DNA of 64,000 bases, taken from Castanea sativa (taxonomy: Eukaryota; Streptophyta; Magnoliopsida; Fagales; Fagaceae). A model generated the notes under the pieces. That model worked only from the letters and a program-made list of their open reading frames with translations, was not told where the DNA came from and did not search any database. Below, piece by piece: positions 12,823 through 24,789 of the stretch (its first letter is position 1; every line of letters begins with the position of its first letter). The translations under genes and the position numbers were made by a program. The stretch covers positions 15,199,095-15,263,094 of the forward strand of contig NC_134015.1 of assembly GCF_040712315.1 (NCBI RefSeq). Reading direction: 5' to 3'.

Positions 12823-13450
12823 CAGGGGGGGCGATTTCGTACCGTACCGGCCGGTACATATCGTACCGGCCAGTACCCCGGTACAGGTACACCCCCAGTA
12901 CCGTACTGGTAAAAATACCGGGTGTACCGGCCTTGTACAGGCCTTACCGGAAGATTTCGGCCGTATCGGCCGGTAATGGAATACCGGTCCGAAATGTGTT
13001 CTGGGTTTTTTTTTTTTTTTTTTTTTTTTGTAATTAGGGATTTTTTTTAAGGGCAAGATAGTAATTTTGGCTTACCCTAAAATCACTATCTTCCCTTTCT
13101 GTTTTGCCGCAGCCTCCATTTCTCTTCTCTGTTTCTCTTCTCCGGTTTCTCTTCTCACTTCTCTCCCTCTCTGCGTCTCACTCTCAACTCTCAAGTCTCA
13201 AGTCTCAACAAAATTTATTTTACAGTTCTCACTTCTCTCACTCTCTGCTCCGGTTTCTCTTCTCCCTCACTCTCTCATTCTCACTTCTCTCCCTCTCCGC
13301 ATCTCACTCTCAAGTCTCAACAAATTTCTTTTATATTGTGTTTTTTTTTTTCTTTGTAAGTTTGTATGCAATGAACAATTGAAGTAATGTTTTATTGTAA
13401 ACATGGATTTTTGAGGTAATGTTTTATGGTAAATAGAGATTTTGTGTGTA

Positions 13451-13483
<33 letters not shown>

Positions 13484-13599
13484 TAAATATATAAAATAGC
13501 GGTAAACCCGAAACGGTACACTGGTATTGACCGGTATTCGAAATATACCGTACCGGTGGCCAAACCGGTACAGCCTCCGGTACGGTATTGACTTCCTTG
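12823..13599. mobile_element. hAT-like non-autonomous element rich in GTACCGG palindromes
   Basis: 777 bp with 8-bp target duplication GTAATGAT (12815-12822, 13600-13607); unit B has one copy only. The ends are CAGGGGGGGCGATTTC and, inverted, CAAGGAAGTCAATACC. Both subterminal regions are packed with ACCGTACCGGCCGGTAC-type palindromes. The middle is a CT-rich, partly tandem sequence with a TA/TG microsatellite near 13445-13482. No transposase frame. Confidence 0.85.
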
Positions 13600-14145
13600 G
13601 TAATGATAGTCACACACTCTTTAATACACACTGTCACGTGCTGAAATCATGTTTTTAAAACACAATTTCACAATTTTAATTGAAATCTTTTTAATAAAAA
13701 CAAGATTTCAAAAGGAAGCGTGTATGGATTGTGCAATAGGGAGTGTGTAATTAGATTTTCCAAAATACAAATCAATCACATGATACATTTTACTGGTTAC
13801 CTACTTTTCCAAAGTTATGTAATCTCTATAACCACACAGATCAAAATTATTAAAAATATGCTTTGTTGAAAAGGGTACCCTTGTTCATTAAATACAAACA
13901 AATTTCAAATGGAATTTTGTTCAGAAAATTATTCATTTACATAGACAGAATGAATTACTTCCAGCCCACAAATTTATATTCAAGGGCTCACCACTTACCA
14001 TAGTCCACAATCCTAATCTAAGCAATGTAGACCCCAAGATTGATGTTATGTACATTATAAGCAAACTGAATAAGGTACTCAGAGGTATGCAAGCTAGTCT
14101 AAATGAATACAAACCATCTGAGATATCATTTTCAAGTAAATTTAC

Positions 14146-14313
14146 CTTTCCCACCAAAACTTCATTAGCATGTTGCCCATAAATATCTGACGTATCAAAG
14201 AATGTGATTCCTTGACTGAATGCGTGCTTGATGATTGATATGCCAACCTCTTCAGGGACAGGATCATTGTAGCCTCCTGAAAGCCCCATACATCCAAACC
14301 CCAACTTTGAAAC
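14146..14313 (-). pseudogene. Exon 2 of AKR copy A
   Basis: 168 bp, acceptor CTCCAG|GTTTC, donor AAAG|GTAAAT. Reads VSKLGFGCMGLSGGY, then HAFSQGITFFDTSDIYG and HANEVLVGK. It carries the catalytic Asp (FFD) and Tyr (IYG). One difference from copy B: YGQHAN instead of YGPHAN. Undamaged on its own. Confidence 0.9.
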
Positions 14314-15051
14314 CTGGAGAACAAATAATACTATAAGTAATTATTGAAGAAAAATACCTCTTGTTTTGGTGGAAGGAAATTTAAGCAGGGATTTTAAGCT
14401 CTTTCCTCTCACATTTTCTCATGTGGGGAAAAAACTACTAAACAGACAAAGATTATATTATAGACAATGGTCTAGGCCTCTGATTATTTCTCAAGATGGA
14501 GTCAATGTGAATTTGATGAATCATTAAATACTGTCAAAGGTCAGAAAATAACTTGACAAGAAGGAAGTTTATTAACTTCCCATCTTATCTATATATTCAA
14601 TATATAATAATGAAAGCTTTGCAATAAATTTTACAAAACTCCTGTTGTGTCACATCATTTGCATCTTTTCTTACCTTTTATTATTTTTGCAATTTTCACT
14701 TTATTCAACTTTTCATCTTCTTCTACAATTGTATTCTTATCCTTTATTATATCTTCTTAAATTCTACCATTTCACTTTATTCAACCTTTTACCTACGTCA
14801 ACCATTCTTTTTCTATCTTAATTTTCATGTAAATTTCTTATTACTTCCTTTCTACCTCTCTCCTATTCCTTTCAAGTTGTCCACGACAAAAAATGCCATA
14901 CTCTCTCTCTCTCTCTTCGATTTTGTTTCTCTTTTGGTGGGTTTTTGGTGTTTATAACCACTTTTTTTCTTCTACTAATGGTTCTTTTTGTTATTGTTAA
15001 TTTAACTGACACATCATATTTCTCTCTTTTTGGAAAATTTGTATTGACTTT

Positions 15052-15645
15052 GGATTTTTTTTTTTCAAAATAACCAAATCCTCAAAACAATTTCATTGGT
15101 TAGCAAGGTTTTGAAACTATTTAACAATCTAACAAATTGAGTGCAGCAAACTCGATTTTGTTGTGCTAAATCGAGTATGAAGAGGTCGAGTTTCATGGAA
15201 CTTGAGTCTCCACGACTCGATTTCCCTGGCAGGCTATGAACTTCACTAGACCAAAGATGAAGTTCCATGGAGATGGAGACCCAAACAAGAAAAACATAGA
15301 GATGGAGGAAACCAAATCGAAAGACCCAGACAAGAAAAACAATGGAGGAAAACAAATTAAAAGACCCAGACAAGAAAAACATAGAGATGGAGGAAACCAA
15401 ACGCAAATGAGGAAGAAGGAGATTTGGGAAGATTGTTTCTGCCTTGCTCTTGGTTGGTGTTTCTGCTATGGAACTCGAGTGTGAGACACTCGATTTCCTA
15501 TTGAAACTTGACCCCACCTCGCTCGATTTCAAAGAGCAAAATCAAGTCTAACAGACTTGATTTGCTAGATTGCTAAATAGTTTTAAAACCTTGCTAACTA
15601 ATGAAATTGTTTGGGGGATTTGGTTATTTTGAAAAAAAAAAATCC
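15052..15645. mobile_element. CTCGAT-rich long-TIR element in AKR A intron 1
   Basis: 594 bp. Both ends start GGATTTTTTTTTTTCAAAAT and continue as an inverted repeat for roughly 90 bp (…AACAATTTCATTRGTTAGCAAGG). Aligning to the empty site in unit B gives a target duplication of only ACTTT (15047-15051, 15646-15650), shorter than the 9 bp of the twins. The interior again has GA-rich AGACCCAGACAAGAAAAAC repeats and the ACTCGATTT / AATCGAGT modules seen in the twins, so it is probably a relative. No coding capacity. Confidence 0.8.
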
Positions 15646-15978
15646 ACTTTTATGCATATGTAGTTGTTTTGGTATTCCAATTCCCGGTTACACTTTTTTT
15701 TTTCTTTATCTCATTGATTTTATTTTATTTGGGTTAATAATTAAATTTGTTGTTTTGCAAGTTACATTTGATTTTTTTAGAGTTCCGTTTTGATGTTAAT
15801 TTATGAGACTTTACTCTGTTTATTTTTTAATCATTTTGTGGAAAAATGTTGTTTTTGTAGAGAAAGTATTCTTAGTAATTGATTTAGAAGTATTCTATAG
15901 TCCCACTTATTAAGACAAAAGCAAAGGTTAGTCAAAGGAAAATAATTGGATTAGTCACATGTTTTAGCTTTTGCAATT

Positions 15979-15980
<2 letters not shown>

Positions 15981-16021
<41 letters not shown>
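15981..16021. repeat. (ATT)n microsatellite
   Basis: About 13 ATT units in AKR A intron 1. The same position in unit B (31984-32029) is (GTT)n. Confidence 0.95.
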
Positions 16022-16022
<1 letters not shown>

Positions 16023-16334
16023 ACACTTAATTATGATATTTTGCAAATAATTGTTTGTTTGATAATCTTTTTGGGTGGACAAATTTGCAATTTATGCAGA
16101 GAAAAAATAAATTATCAATATCAAATTATTTTCCTAATCGGTTTAGTTAATCATTGTTGAGCAATGATTGATATGACGTTTTGTTTTTTTGCAAAGTTTC
16201 TTCATATGGAATGAGTATGTTTTAATTTAGCATATATTTATGAATGTATTGAGATAAGAAATGTATTTAAAAAGAGAGCTTATGATCATATTTTATATAC
16301 TTCAAACAGATAAATTGGTTTGGTATTAAAGATA

Positions 16335-17335
16335 AGGCTAAAATACAACTCACCCTCTAAACTTCACCATTTTCATTTCAGTCTTCCAAGTTTGTATTTT
16401 GTAATTTCAGTCCTCTAAGTTTCAATCTTCTTCAATTCAGTCTTCTAAATTTGTATTTTGTAATTTCAGTCTTCTAAATTTAAATTTTCCTCAATTTAGT
16501 CCCCTGTTAATATTTTATCTATGCCTACCGTTAACTTGTCCAAAAATGATATCGTTTGGCCCTTTATTTAATATTTAATTTTTATTTAATTATTTATTTC
16601 TTAATTAAAAAACGTTAATTAAAAAAAAAAAAAGACCCAGTCCATCCCCCATTGAAGAACACGAAATAGAAACCCCACTACCCCACTCCTGCCTAACTGC
16701 CTAACCCATCAATAATTGAGATTGAGAGGGAGAAAAAGAGATCAAGGGATCGAGAGGGAGAGAAGGTATTCCGGCGGCTCCGTTCTTGGTGTATTCGGCA
16801 TCTTAGCTGAGGCCAATCCTCGGCAACTCTGCTCCAGATGCACTTGACTCCGGTTGAAATACCTCCTCTCCCTCTCGGTCTCTCAATGGAGGTGCCTGTG
16901 TTCTCGGCCACTAGGGTCACGGACCATGAGGCTAGAGAACCTTGGGTGCTTGTGCATCACTGAATTGAGTACCTGGGTTTAGTCTGGGTCTATGGGGTTC
17001 TTTAACCCGATTTCACAGTGGATTACTTGGTTTATTTTAGGTCGGAGGAAGAGCCTTTCTGCTGGGGTTAGACACGCGTCAATCTCTCATGATCTGTTGG
17101 TACTAGAGCGTTCCTCTAATTTGCTTTCTGTTTTTTATTATTTTTAATTTAAATTAACGTTTTTCTCTAAAATTAAGGAAAAAAAAAAGGTTAATGGCAG
17201 AAATTAACGGCATATTAACAAAGTACTTAATTGAAAAGGAATGAAACATAAATGACTGAAATTACAAAACCCAGACTTAAAAAGACTAAAATGAAATATT
17301 ATCAAACTTAAAAGTTGTGTTTTGTATTTTGGCCT
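16335..17335. mobile_element. 1-kb long-TIR element with unique interior (Pack-MULE-like)
   Basis: Absent from unit B. Ends AGGCTAAAATACAACTC and, inverted, AGGCCAAAATACAAAACAC. Flanks AAAGATA on both sides (7 bp). The terminal 150-250 bp contain the AATTTCAGTCTTCTAAATTT repeats common in plant MULE MITEs. The interior (about 16630-17110) is markedly more GC-rich than its surroundings, with GATTGAGAGGGAG, TCCGGCGGCTCC and CTCGGCAACTC. This could be captured host sequence. No recognisable protein. Confidence 0.75.
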
Positions 17336-17598
17336 AAAGATAACATTAAAATAGAGGTTACAACTTACAAGTTGAAGTTTTTTGAATGGTGGGAAGACTA
17401 TTTTTCTCTTTCCTTTCTAACTAAACTAGAAGGTTGCCCGCGCATTGCGCGGATAATGCTGTAAGCTTTTATGTAAAATGGTTTTTGAAATTTTTGTACA
17501 TATATTATAACATAAATGGTGGATATTTTCATTACTAAAATCACCTACAATTATAGTAGAAATTTTAGAGCATGTAGGCATATTTTGTTGTCTACCAT

Positions 17599-17822
17599 CA
17601 GTTGATCGTAAACCAATTAATTGCAAGCATACATTATGCATATCAAACTCCTTGAACCTGTCCCTTGTCATATGAAATGTCTAACTAAGGTGTTGACCCT
17701 ATGAAGCATCTTCAGTTGATCGTAAACCAATTAATTGCAAGCATACATTATGCATATCAAACTCCTTGAACCTGTCCCTTGTCATACGAAATGTCTAAGA
17801 CATTGACCCTAAGAAGCATCTT
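17599..17822. repeat. 114-bp tandem duplication inside the Helitron
   Basis: The block starting CAGTTGATCGTAAACCAATT at 17599 is repeated from 17713 with a few changes and small indels. Both copies run to GACCCTA-GAAGCATCTTCA. Confidence 0.9.
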
Positions 17823-18016
17823 CAATAATATTTTAACTATAGCAGTGCTAAGGTTGCATAGTGATTCATGTCTAGGCAAAGCAACAAACACACTTTGATA
17901 TCGTCAAGGCTCTTGTGGATAGTCATACATGATACTTGACCAATAAATAAATAAAGCAAGTAGTTTCAATGATGGTTGAGGTAGACATGATTTAACACAT
18001 TTAACAATTTTTTAAC

Positions 18017-18180
18017 CACCGCACACCCTTGGTGCAATGCTCACTGCACAAGTACTTATGGTGTGTGGGAGGTAAGGGTCGGGATTCAAGTCTCCAGGAG
18101 GGACCTTCACACACATATACACTTAGATTAGGTTAGAATAGAAATTCTATCTTCTATAAAAAAAATTAATAAATAAATAA
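18017..18180 (+). mobile_element. tRNA-type SINE nested in the Helitron
   Basis: 164 bp with a perfect 14-bp target duplication AACAATTTTTTAAC (18003-18016, 18181-18194). A Pol III B-box-like GGGATTCAAGTC at about 18080, an A-box-like GGTGCAATGCTCACTG upstream, and an A-rich 3' tail (ATAAAAAAAATT...). The 3' half (CTTCACACACATATACACTTA) matches the second copy at 43036-43203. Resembles Au-type plant SINEs. Confidence 0.85.
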
Positions 18181-19143
18181 AACAATTTTTTAACAAAGGT
18201 GTACCAGTATAATATATTTAACAATTTTTTAATACCATTTTGAGTTTATATAGATTCTAAGCTAACCTTCAAATAATGGAGGCACCACATAATTTTTTTT
18301 GCCCACTTAGTTCTTAATTTGTACCTTTGGGGTTCTATTGTTTCTTTCTTTGTTCTTATTTTTAACAATTGAGTTTCTATCATTTAGTAGGACATAGAAT
18401 ATGTGTAGATTGTGGTGATTATTTTAAAATTTTACTACCAAATAATACTTAACCCCTCAATAGGTAAAAGAAAATTATTCACCTAAAAATAATAACTTCT
18501 TTCTTACCCGTAGCTAATATAATTTGTTTCACTTATGTCAATTATATAGGCTACTACATCATACAACCAAATAAAAATAATAAATTTTCTGTCAAGCATT
18601 TTATCAAATACTATGGATTCAAAATAAAATATATGATTACTCTTGGGCTCTTTGCACTTTGAATCCCACAAAAGTTTTGCCTCCATTGGCGCTTTGAATG
18701 TGACCCAATCCATAGAGATATATGTATTTGTGCTCCGACTACATGTGGCTTGGAGGAGCTTGATTTATTGATTAAGCTTCTTCCTCATTGATCTTTCTAC
18801 TTGATCAACAAAACCAGATTAGTTACTCAACCTGTCTTTGCCTTAGGGTCTAAATATTACCCAATTCAACTAATTTTCTTAATCACATCCTCATGTAACA
18901 TATTTAAATCACTCACCAAAAGTCAAATCATAAATTACAAAAACAAGGTGGCTCAAAGAAAAATCTCAACCAAGAAATGCTTCAAATGAAAAGAAACAAA
19001 CCACCATCTAGTTCGATTATCAAAAACCCATTACCAAACAACAAAAAAGAGTGAACAAATTGAGTATTAGTATTTTGTACCTCTTAGATACTGAAGAAGG
19101 GTTTGATAAATTAGGGGCTGGTGGCATTTTCTCCTTGTGTTTA

Positions 19144-19470
19144 CGTTCCGTTTGTTTCGATGGAAAACTTTGTGTAAAAGTAGTTTTTCATATTTTCTAG
19201 TGTTTGGTAGCATAAAAAAAGATGAGTCAAAGGAAAACTATATCTGGTCAACATTAAAAGTATGACTTATTTTTAGAAATTGTTTTCTATTAAATTTTTT
19301 TGGAAAACAACTATATCTCACAGCAAACTAAATAAGAGAAGTTAGGAGGTTGTTTTTCAACTTATTTAAAGTTGTTACAAAACATTAGAAAATGAGATAG
19401 TTTTATAGAAAATATTTCTTGGAAAATGACTCGTTTCCTAGAAAATGTCATTGCTAAAACAAACAGAGCG
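19144..19470. mobile_element. Tourist-like MITE nested in the Helitron
   Basis: Flanked by TTA on both sides. Ends CGTTCCGTTTGTTTCG and, inverted, CGCTCTGTTTGTTTTAG. The interior contains several GGAAAA/TTTTCC runs that can pair. No coding sequence. Confidence 0.8.
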
Positions 19471-21733
19471 TTAGTGACTTTAGTCCCCGGCCAAAACATG
19501 ATAAAGTTGAAGCTTTAATCTACCTGAGTCTATCTTCCCTTAAACATTGCAAACCGCAAACTTAGTATCCCAAATAAAATTTTGAAAAAAAAAATTGAAA
19601 GAAAGAAACAAAGAGAGAGAGTTGGCAATATTTATTTATTTACAGACACTAAGAAAGGAGCTTTTATCCATGAACTCAAAGAGAAATTGTTGATCCATCA
19701 ATATATAATTTTCAAAAGAAATAGGTACAATAGTGTGCGTTTAATTGAAAGGGGAAGTGAAAGAGTTTTTTGTTTGTGTTTTTGCTAGAAGAAGTGAAGA
19801 GTTAAGACTTAAGAGACGTAGAAAGAACTGAAGAGTTAAGAAAGGGAATGAATGAAATTTAAAAAATTTAAGATGGGTTTGATCTCAACAGAAATTACTT
19901 GAAAAATATAATATTATTGTAAAGGTGTAATAGTGCAAAGCGTGGTCTCACTTTGCCAGGTGCTTATCCATAGTGTGCATTTAAATTTGAACAGAGAAGT
20001 GAAAGTTTTTTTTTTTGTCCGGAAGAAGTGAATAGTCTTTTTTTTATTTATGGAAAGAAGTGAAGAGTTAGGAGAGAGGAAGAAGTGAATTGATTTTTTA
20101 TAAAGCAATAAGTGCTAAACATAAAAGCTACATTGTTTTAATTTTTGAAGTTGGAAAACATCATTTCATAATAAAGAGGATTGCAAAGAACTCATATAGA
20201 GCGCCACATGGCAGAACCTCATGCACTCTCGCATGAGGTCTCTGCTTTTATATATATATTGATGATTGGAAAAACTTAATCCTTGTTATATTCTATCACT
20301 AGCGAATTGGCTTATAATATGAGCAGATGACAATTTTAATATAAAAAGAAAGTAAAAGATACGTGTGTGTATATATATTTAATTTTTTTATTTATAAAGA
20401 ACACACAATTTCATTATTAAAAAAAGAAAGCAATGTTTATTTTAGTTTTAAAAAATTCCTTGCTCTTAGTTGGTTGGTTTGGTAGAGGGTTATAAAAAAA
20501 AAAGAGCATTCAGTAATTAGTAGTTTAATACATCAAAATGAAAAAAAAAAATTTGAGAAAAATACTTTGTTACAGATGACTAACCCTAATATAAGATTTT
20601 ATGCATATTTTAAAAAATAAACTATATATTATTTATATTTCATTACAAAATAATCACATATTCTCATGCATCATACTGTAAATCATAAACATGACAAGAG
20701 ATTTAGGTGATGACATGAACTGATGATTTAATGAGTATGCATTGTTCTATTTTGCCATCTATCAAAATTTTCCTGGTTTTTCTTTTCAAGATTCTCATTA
20801 AGTGGGGAACTTGAAGTTAAGGATAGTGGTTAAGGCCATAATGGAAAACACATAAGGGGATCAAACTGTCTTGTAACTCAAACAACATTTGGTAAGGGAT
20901 TCTCATTCACCTAAGACTTACATTAACTCCATGTACATATTCTGACTCTGTTCATGGATTACTAAGATCTATGCACTATGGCTACATTTGAGCATGCTCA
21001 GTTGTCTTGGTTTTCAGGAGACAATATCTAGTGTAGCTAATATAATTTGTTAAGTAGGAAATTCATTATGTAAAGAGAGGGGTGAATACAAAAATAATCA
21101 AATATCATACTGCTTCATTTATGAGAACCATTAGAATCAAACTGCCCTGTTAATCTTCATAATCAATATTGTTACTGCACACACTTATATACAAAAGGGT
21201 CCTTATTTAATTTGGATAGAGATACTAGCAATACCAATTGTGCATTAGTGACTCGTAGAATTTTAGTTCAGTACACCTGCCACAAATTAGACCTAAAGCT
21301 TCTGAAAGGTTGCTTATCAGTAAAACCAATTCACTCGTAAATCAATTTTCATTTTCATTTGGTCATAACCTTCAAATTTTTGTTCCCAGATAAGGAATAG
21401 GATCTTCTAGCTATGGAAAATTACATAACTTTACATTCAAGTTAAATTTCAGTTATTCAGGCAGAATAGCCATTGCTATCTTTTCAGTGAGATTTCTTTG
21501 AGGGGCTCAAGGGCTGTAAAGTATCAAAATTCTATGTTTCACAAACATGTGCTTATCAAGCACAACCTTGAAAAATAATTAATTTTCTCAATTAAAAGCT
21601 TTGTAATTTGAAATTTCAATTAATCTAGGCATGGGAAAAATCTGTAGTGGTGGAATGTGATTTGGTATTCAAGTCAACCATATGCAAGAGAAAAACTTTA
21701 ATTAAAAAAATCAAAACCCGAGAGAGAGGGTAC

Positions 21734-21793
21734 GTCAAGTCCATGAGTTCCAAGTTTCACCCTAGGAATCTGAACTTTCTGCTCCTCAGCCAT
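21734..21793 (-). pseudogene. Exon 1 of AKR copy A
   Basis: 20 codons from ATG, reading MAEEQKVQIPRVKLGTHGLD, with a weak donor GTACCC. The last codon is GAC (Asp) where copies B and C have GAG (Glu). It lies 7.4 kb from exon 2 because of the mobile elements in between. Confidence 0.85.
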
Positions 21794-22240
21794 TCTTATT
21801 CCTACTTTAAAATCCTATTCTTTCTTTGCCTTCCTTCTGTTGTGTGTCTATATATATATAGACACACATACATACATATATACATGTCTATGCTATATAT
21901 TATCTAGTCTTCCCTCAATTGCCTGTTTTGGGTGGAGACCCCACCAAAAGTTCTCCTACATTGTAAAATCCGAAAAAGAGATTGAGTCAAATTTCTAATA
22001 GCCCATGAATGACCCTAGGGATTATCATTTATATTCATGCATTATCTTATTTGGGATGTTTCTGTTGAAGTAAATAAGCAAACAATGAGGCACATTTAAC
22101 AAGTGCATTATTGCTGCTACCACTAGTCACTATTTTTTTGTAGCAGCAAGAATGTTGGTCCCACTAAGATGGTGAACCACAATATTACCTAGAATTTTCC
22201 ATATCTATAGACACACATATCTTCTTCCCCTTCGTGAACT

Positions 22241-22277
22241 TTTCCACCCTAGGAATCTGAACTTTCTGCTCCTCAGC
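22241..22277 (-). pseudogene. Orphan second copy of AKR exon 1 (no ATG), unit A
   Basis: About 36 bases match exon 1 (coding AEEQKVQIPRVK) but the ATG is gone (AAAGCTGAGG). It lies about 450 bp upstream of the true exon 1. The same orphan exists in unit B at 34625-34661, so it is older than the duplication. Confidence 0.75.
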
Positions 22278-22371
22278 TTTTCTTAGTCTTAATTCCAAAA
22301 AAAATCTTTTGTTTGCCTTTCACAAAAATGACAAGTTTGAGTCCTGGAATTAGTCTCTCTCAAAAAAAAAA

Positions 22372-22391
22372 AGGGGGGGGGGGGGGGGGGG
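22372..22391. repeat. G homopolymer after an A run
   Basis: About 19 consecutive G following 11 A. Unit B has only the A run at the matching place. Length may be unreliable in assembly. Confidence 0.8.
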
Positions 22392-22545
22392 AAATTGCCT
22401 ACCATGACCTCTCTCAAATGCTGCAAAAATGAGAGTTTTATACATTGAATATGACCTTTTATATATACTTCTTTGGAAGATGCTAAAGAATTTAAGATAC
22501 ATGAATCATGGAATTCACCTTTAAGTAGCTAGTAAGTTTAGTGCC

Positions 22546-22668
22546 ACAAAATTTTCTACAACTATACTAAGTGGTAGTTAGTGGCGACTCATTAATGGGT
22601 CCATGATTTCACTACTTACGAGTCGCCACATAGCAAAGTTGTATAAAAATTTGTGACACTAGTGATTA
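22546..22668. mobile_element. Short inverted-repeat element (MITE-like)
   Basis: Left part AGTGCCACAAAATTTTCTAC and right part GTATAAAAATTTGTGACACT are imperfect inverted repeats, with a second inner pair around GGCGACTCATT / ACGAGTCGCC. A clear TSD is not visible. Absent from the matching place in unit B. Confidence 0.55.
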
Positions 22669-23893
22669 GACTTACACTTAAATAGCACAATAGCACAATA
22701 ATGTTAAGACCACAATTTTTGTCACAACTTTGCTTTGGTTATGTTAGCAGAGTAATGTTAAAGAATTCGAAGATACATGTATCAAGGAGTTCACCTCCTT
22801 TTTTTTGCTCTTTTTTTTTTTAATCTTTTTTTTTTTAAACTCAAGGAGTTGACCTTTAAATGGCAAGCTAATTTTCAGCCCTGGCTGGAACCTGCCGATT
22901 TAAAAATCAAACTTCTGAAAACATAGAGTCGAGCTTTAAAAAACTTCATGCCATTAAAAAACAACAAAAATGAACTTCAGACCACAAAATTGGTCCTCCA
23001 GTCCAAACTTTCTGTCATCATTGATTATGTCACATTGTCACTATATTTTTTAGGTAAATGGCCATTTTATTTTCTCTTTCGTCATTAAATATATCATCCT
23101 GCAGCATTTTCAACGCTTTGTTTTTGTTGCTTATGTTATAGTAGTACATGTCCCCATTGATAAACTTAATGTAATGTTTCTCACTTGAGCTGTTCTGCTT
23201 GGTGGGAGTTCTCCCAACATTAAAAATTATCGTTGGAAGGGAATGAGACAAATGCATTGGAGATACAATCTTTCTTAGATCTAATTTGTCTAGCAGTTTA
23301 TTAAATTATTGAATTCAAGTTTCTATTGTCCAGTTCAAGCAAGAGTCTTGCGAACTTTCTGCCTGACTTTAATGATTGCTTGAGCGAAGCTCAAAAAACA
23401 TTCATTTCTTGCAGATCTTTACATAGCTTTTAACCCTTCATACATTCTAAGTCTTTTGTTTGAGTTAGAATCCTGTAGATATGTTATCTGATGCTGAGGC
23501 TTTTTTTAGCAGGCTCCTTTACTGAAAAAACTTGCCATCACAGTAAAACTAGGCCGCTTTGGCCACATTTGTGAAACTATACTACGATTCGTGACTCTCA
23601 CTGTGACTCCATTGAGTAAAGAGAGGTAACCAGATTTGTAAAACATCTCTAAGATATTGGCCATCAACACATTTAATTGTGCCTAAAATGGAGGACAGTA
23701 CTTCAAACACAGAGAACAATATATAATCATACTAGCACATACAACATTACCATTCTAAAAATTCAGTACTTTGTTACTCATCTCAATGAAAACTGTCTTG
23801 AGCATAGGTTGGACTGTACTTTAGTAGCTGATCAGCATCATCTTTCACCATAATTTTTGCATGAAACAAACACCTCATATCAAATAAAGACTT

Positions 23894-24075
23894 TTAAGCT
23901 ACTTCGCTGTCCCTTGATGGTGTATTTGCAAACTTCCATGAGAGCGAATAAAATTATCACTTATTCTATCCCCTGCAACCTCATTGAAGGGTATTACATC
24001 AGAAATCTCCTTCACATCTTCTCTACCGAGGTTCACTCTTATGGAACCAACGTTATCATCAAGATTTTTAATCTT
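23894..24075 (-). pseudogene. Broken exon 7 of an AKR copy C-like gene (duplication joint)
   Basis: Matches the coding part of AKR copy C exon 7 from the TTAGCTTAA end up to the codons for IKNLD, then stops dead at 24075, where the TIR-side sequence of unit B begins. One base is missing in the CGCTGCTCATGG stretch (here CGCTCTCATGG), so even the remaining part is frameshifted. No other exons of this copy exist here. It marks the joint of the tandem duplication. Confidence 0.9.
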
Positions 24076-24158
24076 TAAAAAATTGTTGAACTCCCAAACG
24101 ACTTTGAAATTGTACCTAATTTAGCAGTTTAACGGCTTTATGAGTGGAATACCTAGCC

Positions 24159-24425
24159 CTAAATTTCAGTCCAAGGATCCACTCCTCCTCTGACTTCTGA
24201 ATTTTTCTTTTTAATGGTTTTGAGAAGTTCTATTGAAATGTCTTCTCCCAATCGAAGGTTATCATCCAAGAAGGTATTAACACCATTTTGAACCAAAGCA
24301 CAATACAAATGACATGTAAAACCATAACGGGTATCTACACCTCTAAAACTCAAGAAGACATCAAAGTCCTTGGATTGGTGGGTGAAAGAGGTAAATGAAG
24401 CTCCTTTGCTTTTCAGAAGAGCCAT
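24159..24425 (-). pseudogene. Truncated TIR-domain (TNL-type) fragment, unit B
   Basis: 88 codons from a plausible native ATG (MALLKSKGAS). The TIR start reads KDFDVFLSFRGVDTR, then FTCHLYCALVQNGVNTF, DDNLRLGEDIS and LLKTIKKK. It then leaves the family and stops after the same 13 codons as the unit A copy, so the truncation is older than the duplication. Upstream (24425-24625) the sequence that is one open frame with the TIR part in unit A is here in a different frame and ends before it. No NB-ARC or LRR follows. If expressed, it would be a partial TIR without the later strands needed for the fold. Confidence 0.75.
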
Positions 24426-24789
24426 TAGGATTGCTTAGCAGATCTGAAAGGATGAGGAGAATGAAAGATGTGATGAAAATTTGGAGGAATTGGCTCTTGG
24501 ACTATCGCTTGTTCACAAATTATGCATTGACCAGGGTTGTCAATATGACTCAAGAAATGGAATGACAAATTGGGAAGAGCATTAAGATAGGTTGGTTCCC
24601 ATTTAGTGGTTAGTGGATGACTCACGAGTCATAAGGGTTCTTTTGTAAATCACTGATTTTTTTAAGCCTTCAATGAAAAAATATATATAGAAAAAGCAAA
24701 AGAGAAAAGAAAGGAAGAAAACCTAGTCCATGATAGATCAAAGTGCTTACATTAATGGAAATGATTGAGACCCTATCTTCCATGATTTT

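Larger units (their letters stand above)
17426..20262 (-). mobile_element. Non-autonomous Helitron in AKR A intron 1
   Basis: 2.84 kb absent from unit B. Read on the minus strand it begins TCAATATATATATAAAAGC and ends CCGCGCAATGCGCGGGCAACCTTCTAG (shown in two parts: hairpin CCGCGC-AAT-GCGCGG, then CTAG). It is inserted exactly between A and T of the empty site (AACTAA/ATGATTGG in unit B). TC start, 3' hairpin about 10 nt before a CTAG end, and A/T insertion without TSD are the defining Helitron marks. No Rep/helicase frame, so it depended on another element. It contains a 114-bp tandem duplication, a SINE and a Tourist MITE. Confidence 0.9.

Noticed and set aside
13067..13387. 106-codon Ser/Leu-rich plus-strand frame
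   Set aside because: CT-rich tandem repeats inside the hAT-type element; low complexity.
15052..15645. Calling this element a definite Mutator element with a 9-bp TSD
   Set aside because: Alignment to the empty site gives only ACTTT (5 bp), so the superfamily is left open despite its likeness to the twins.
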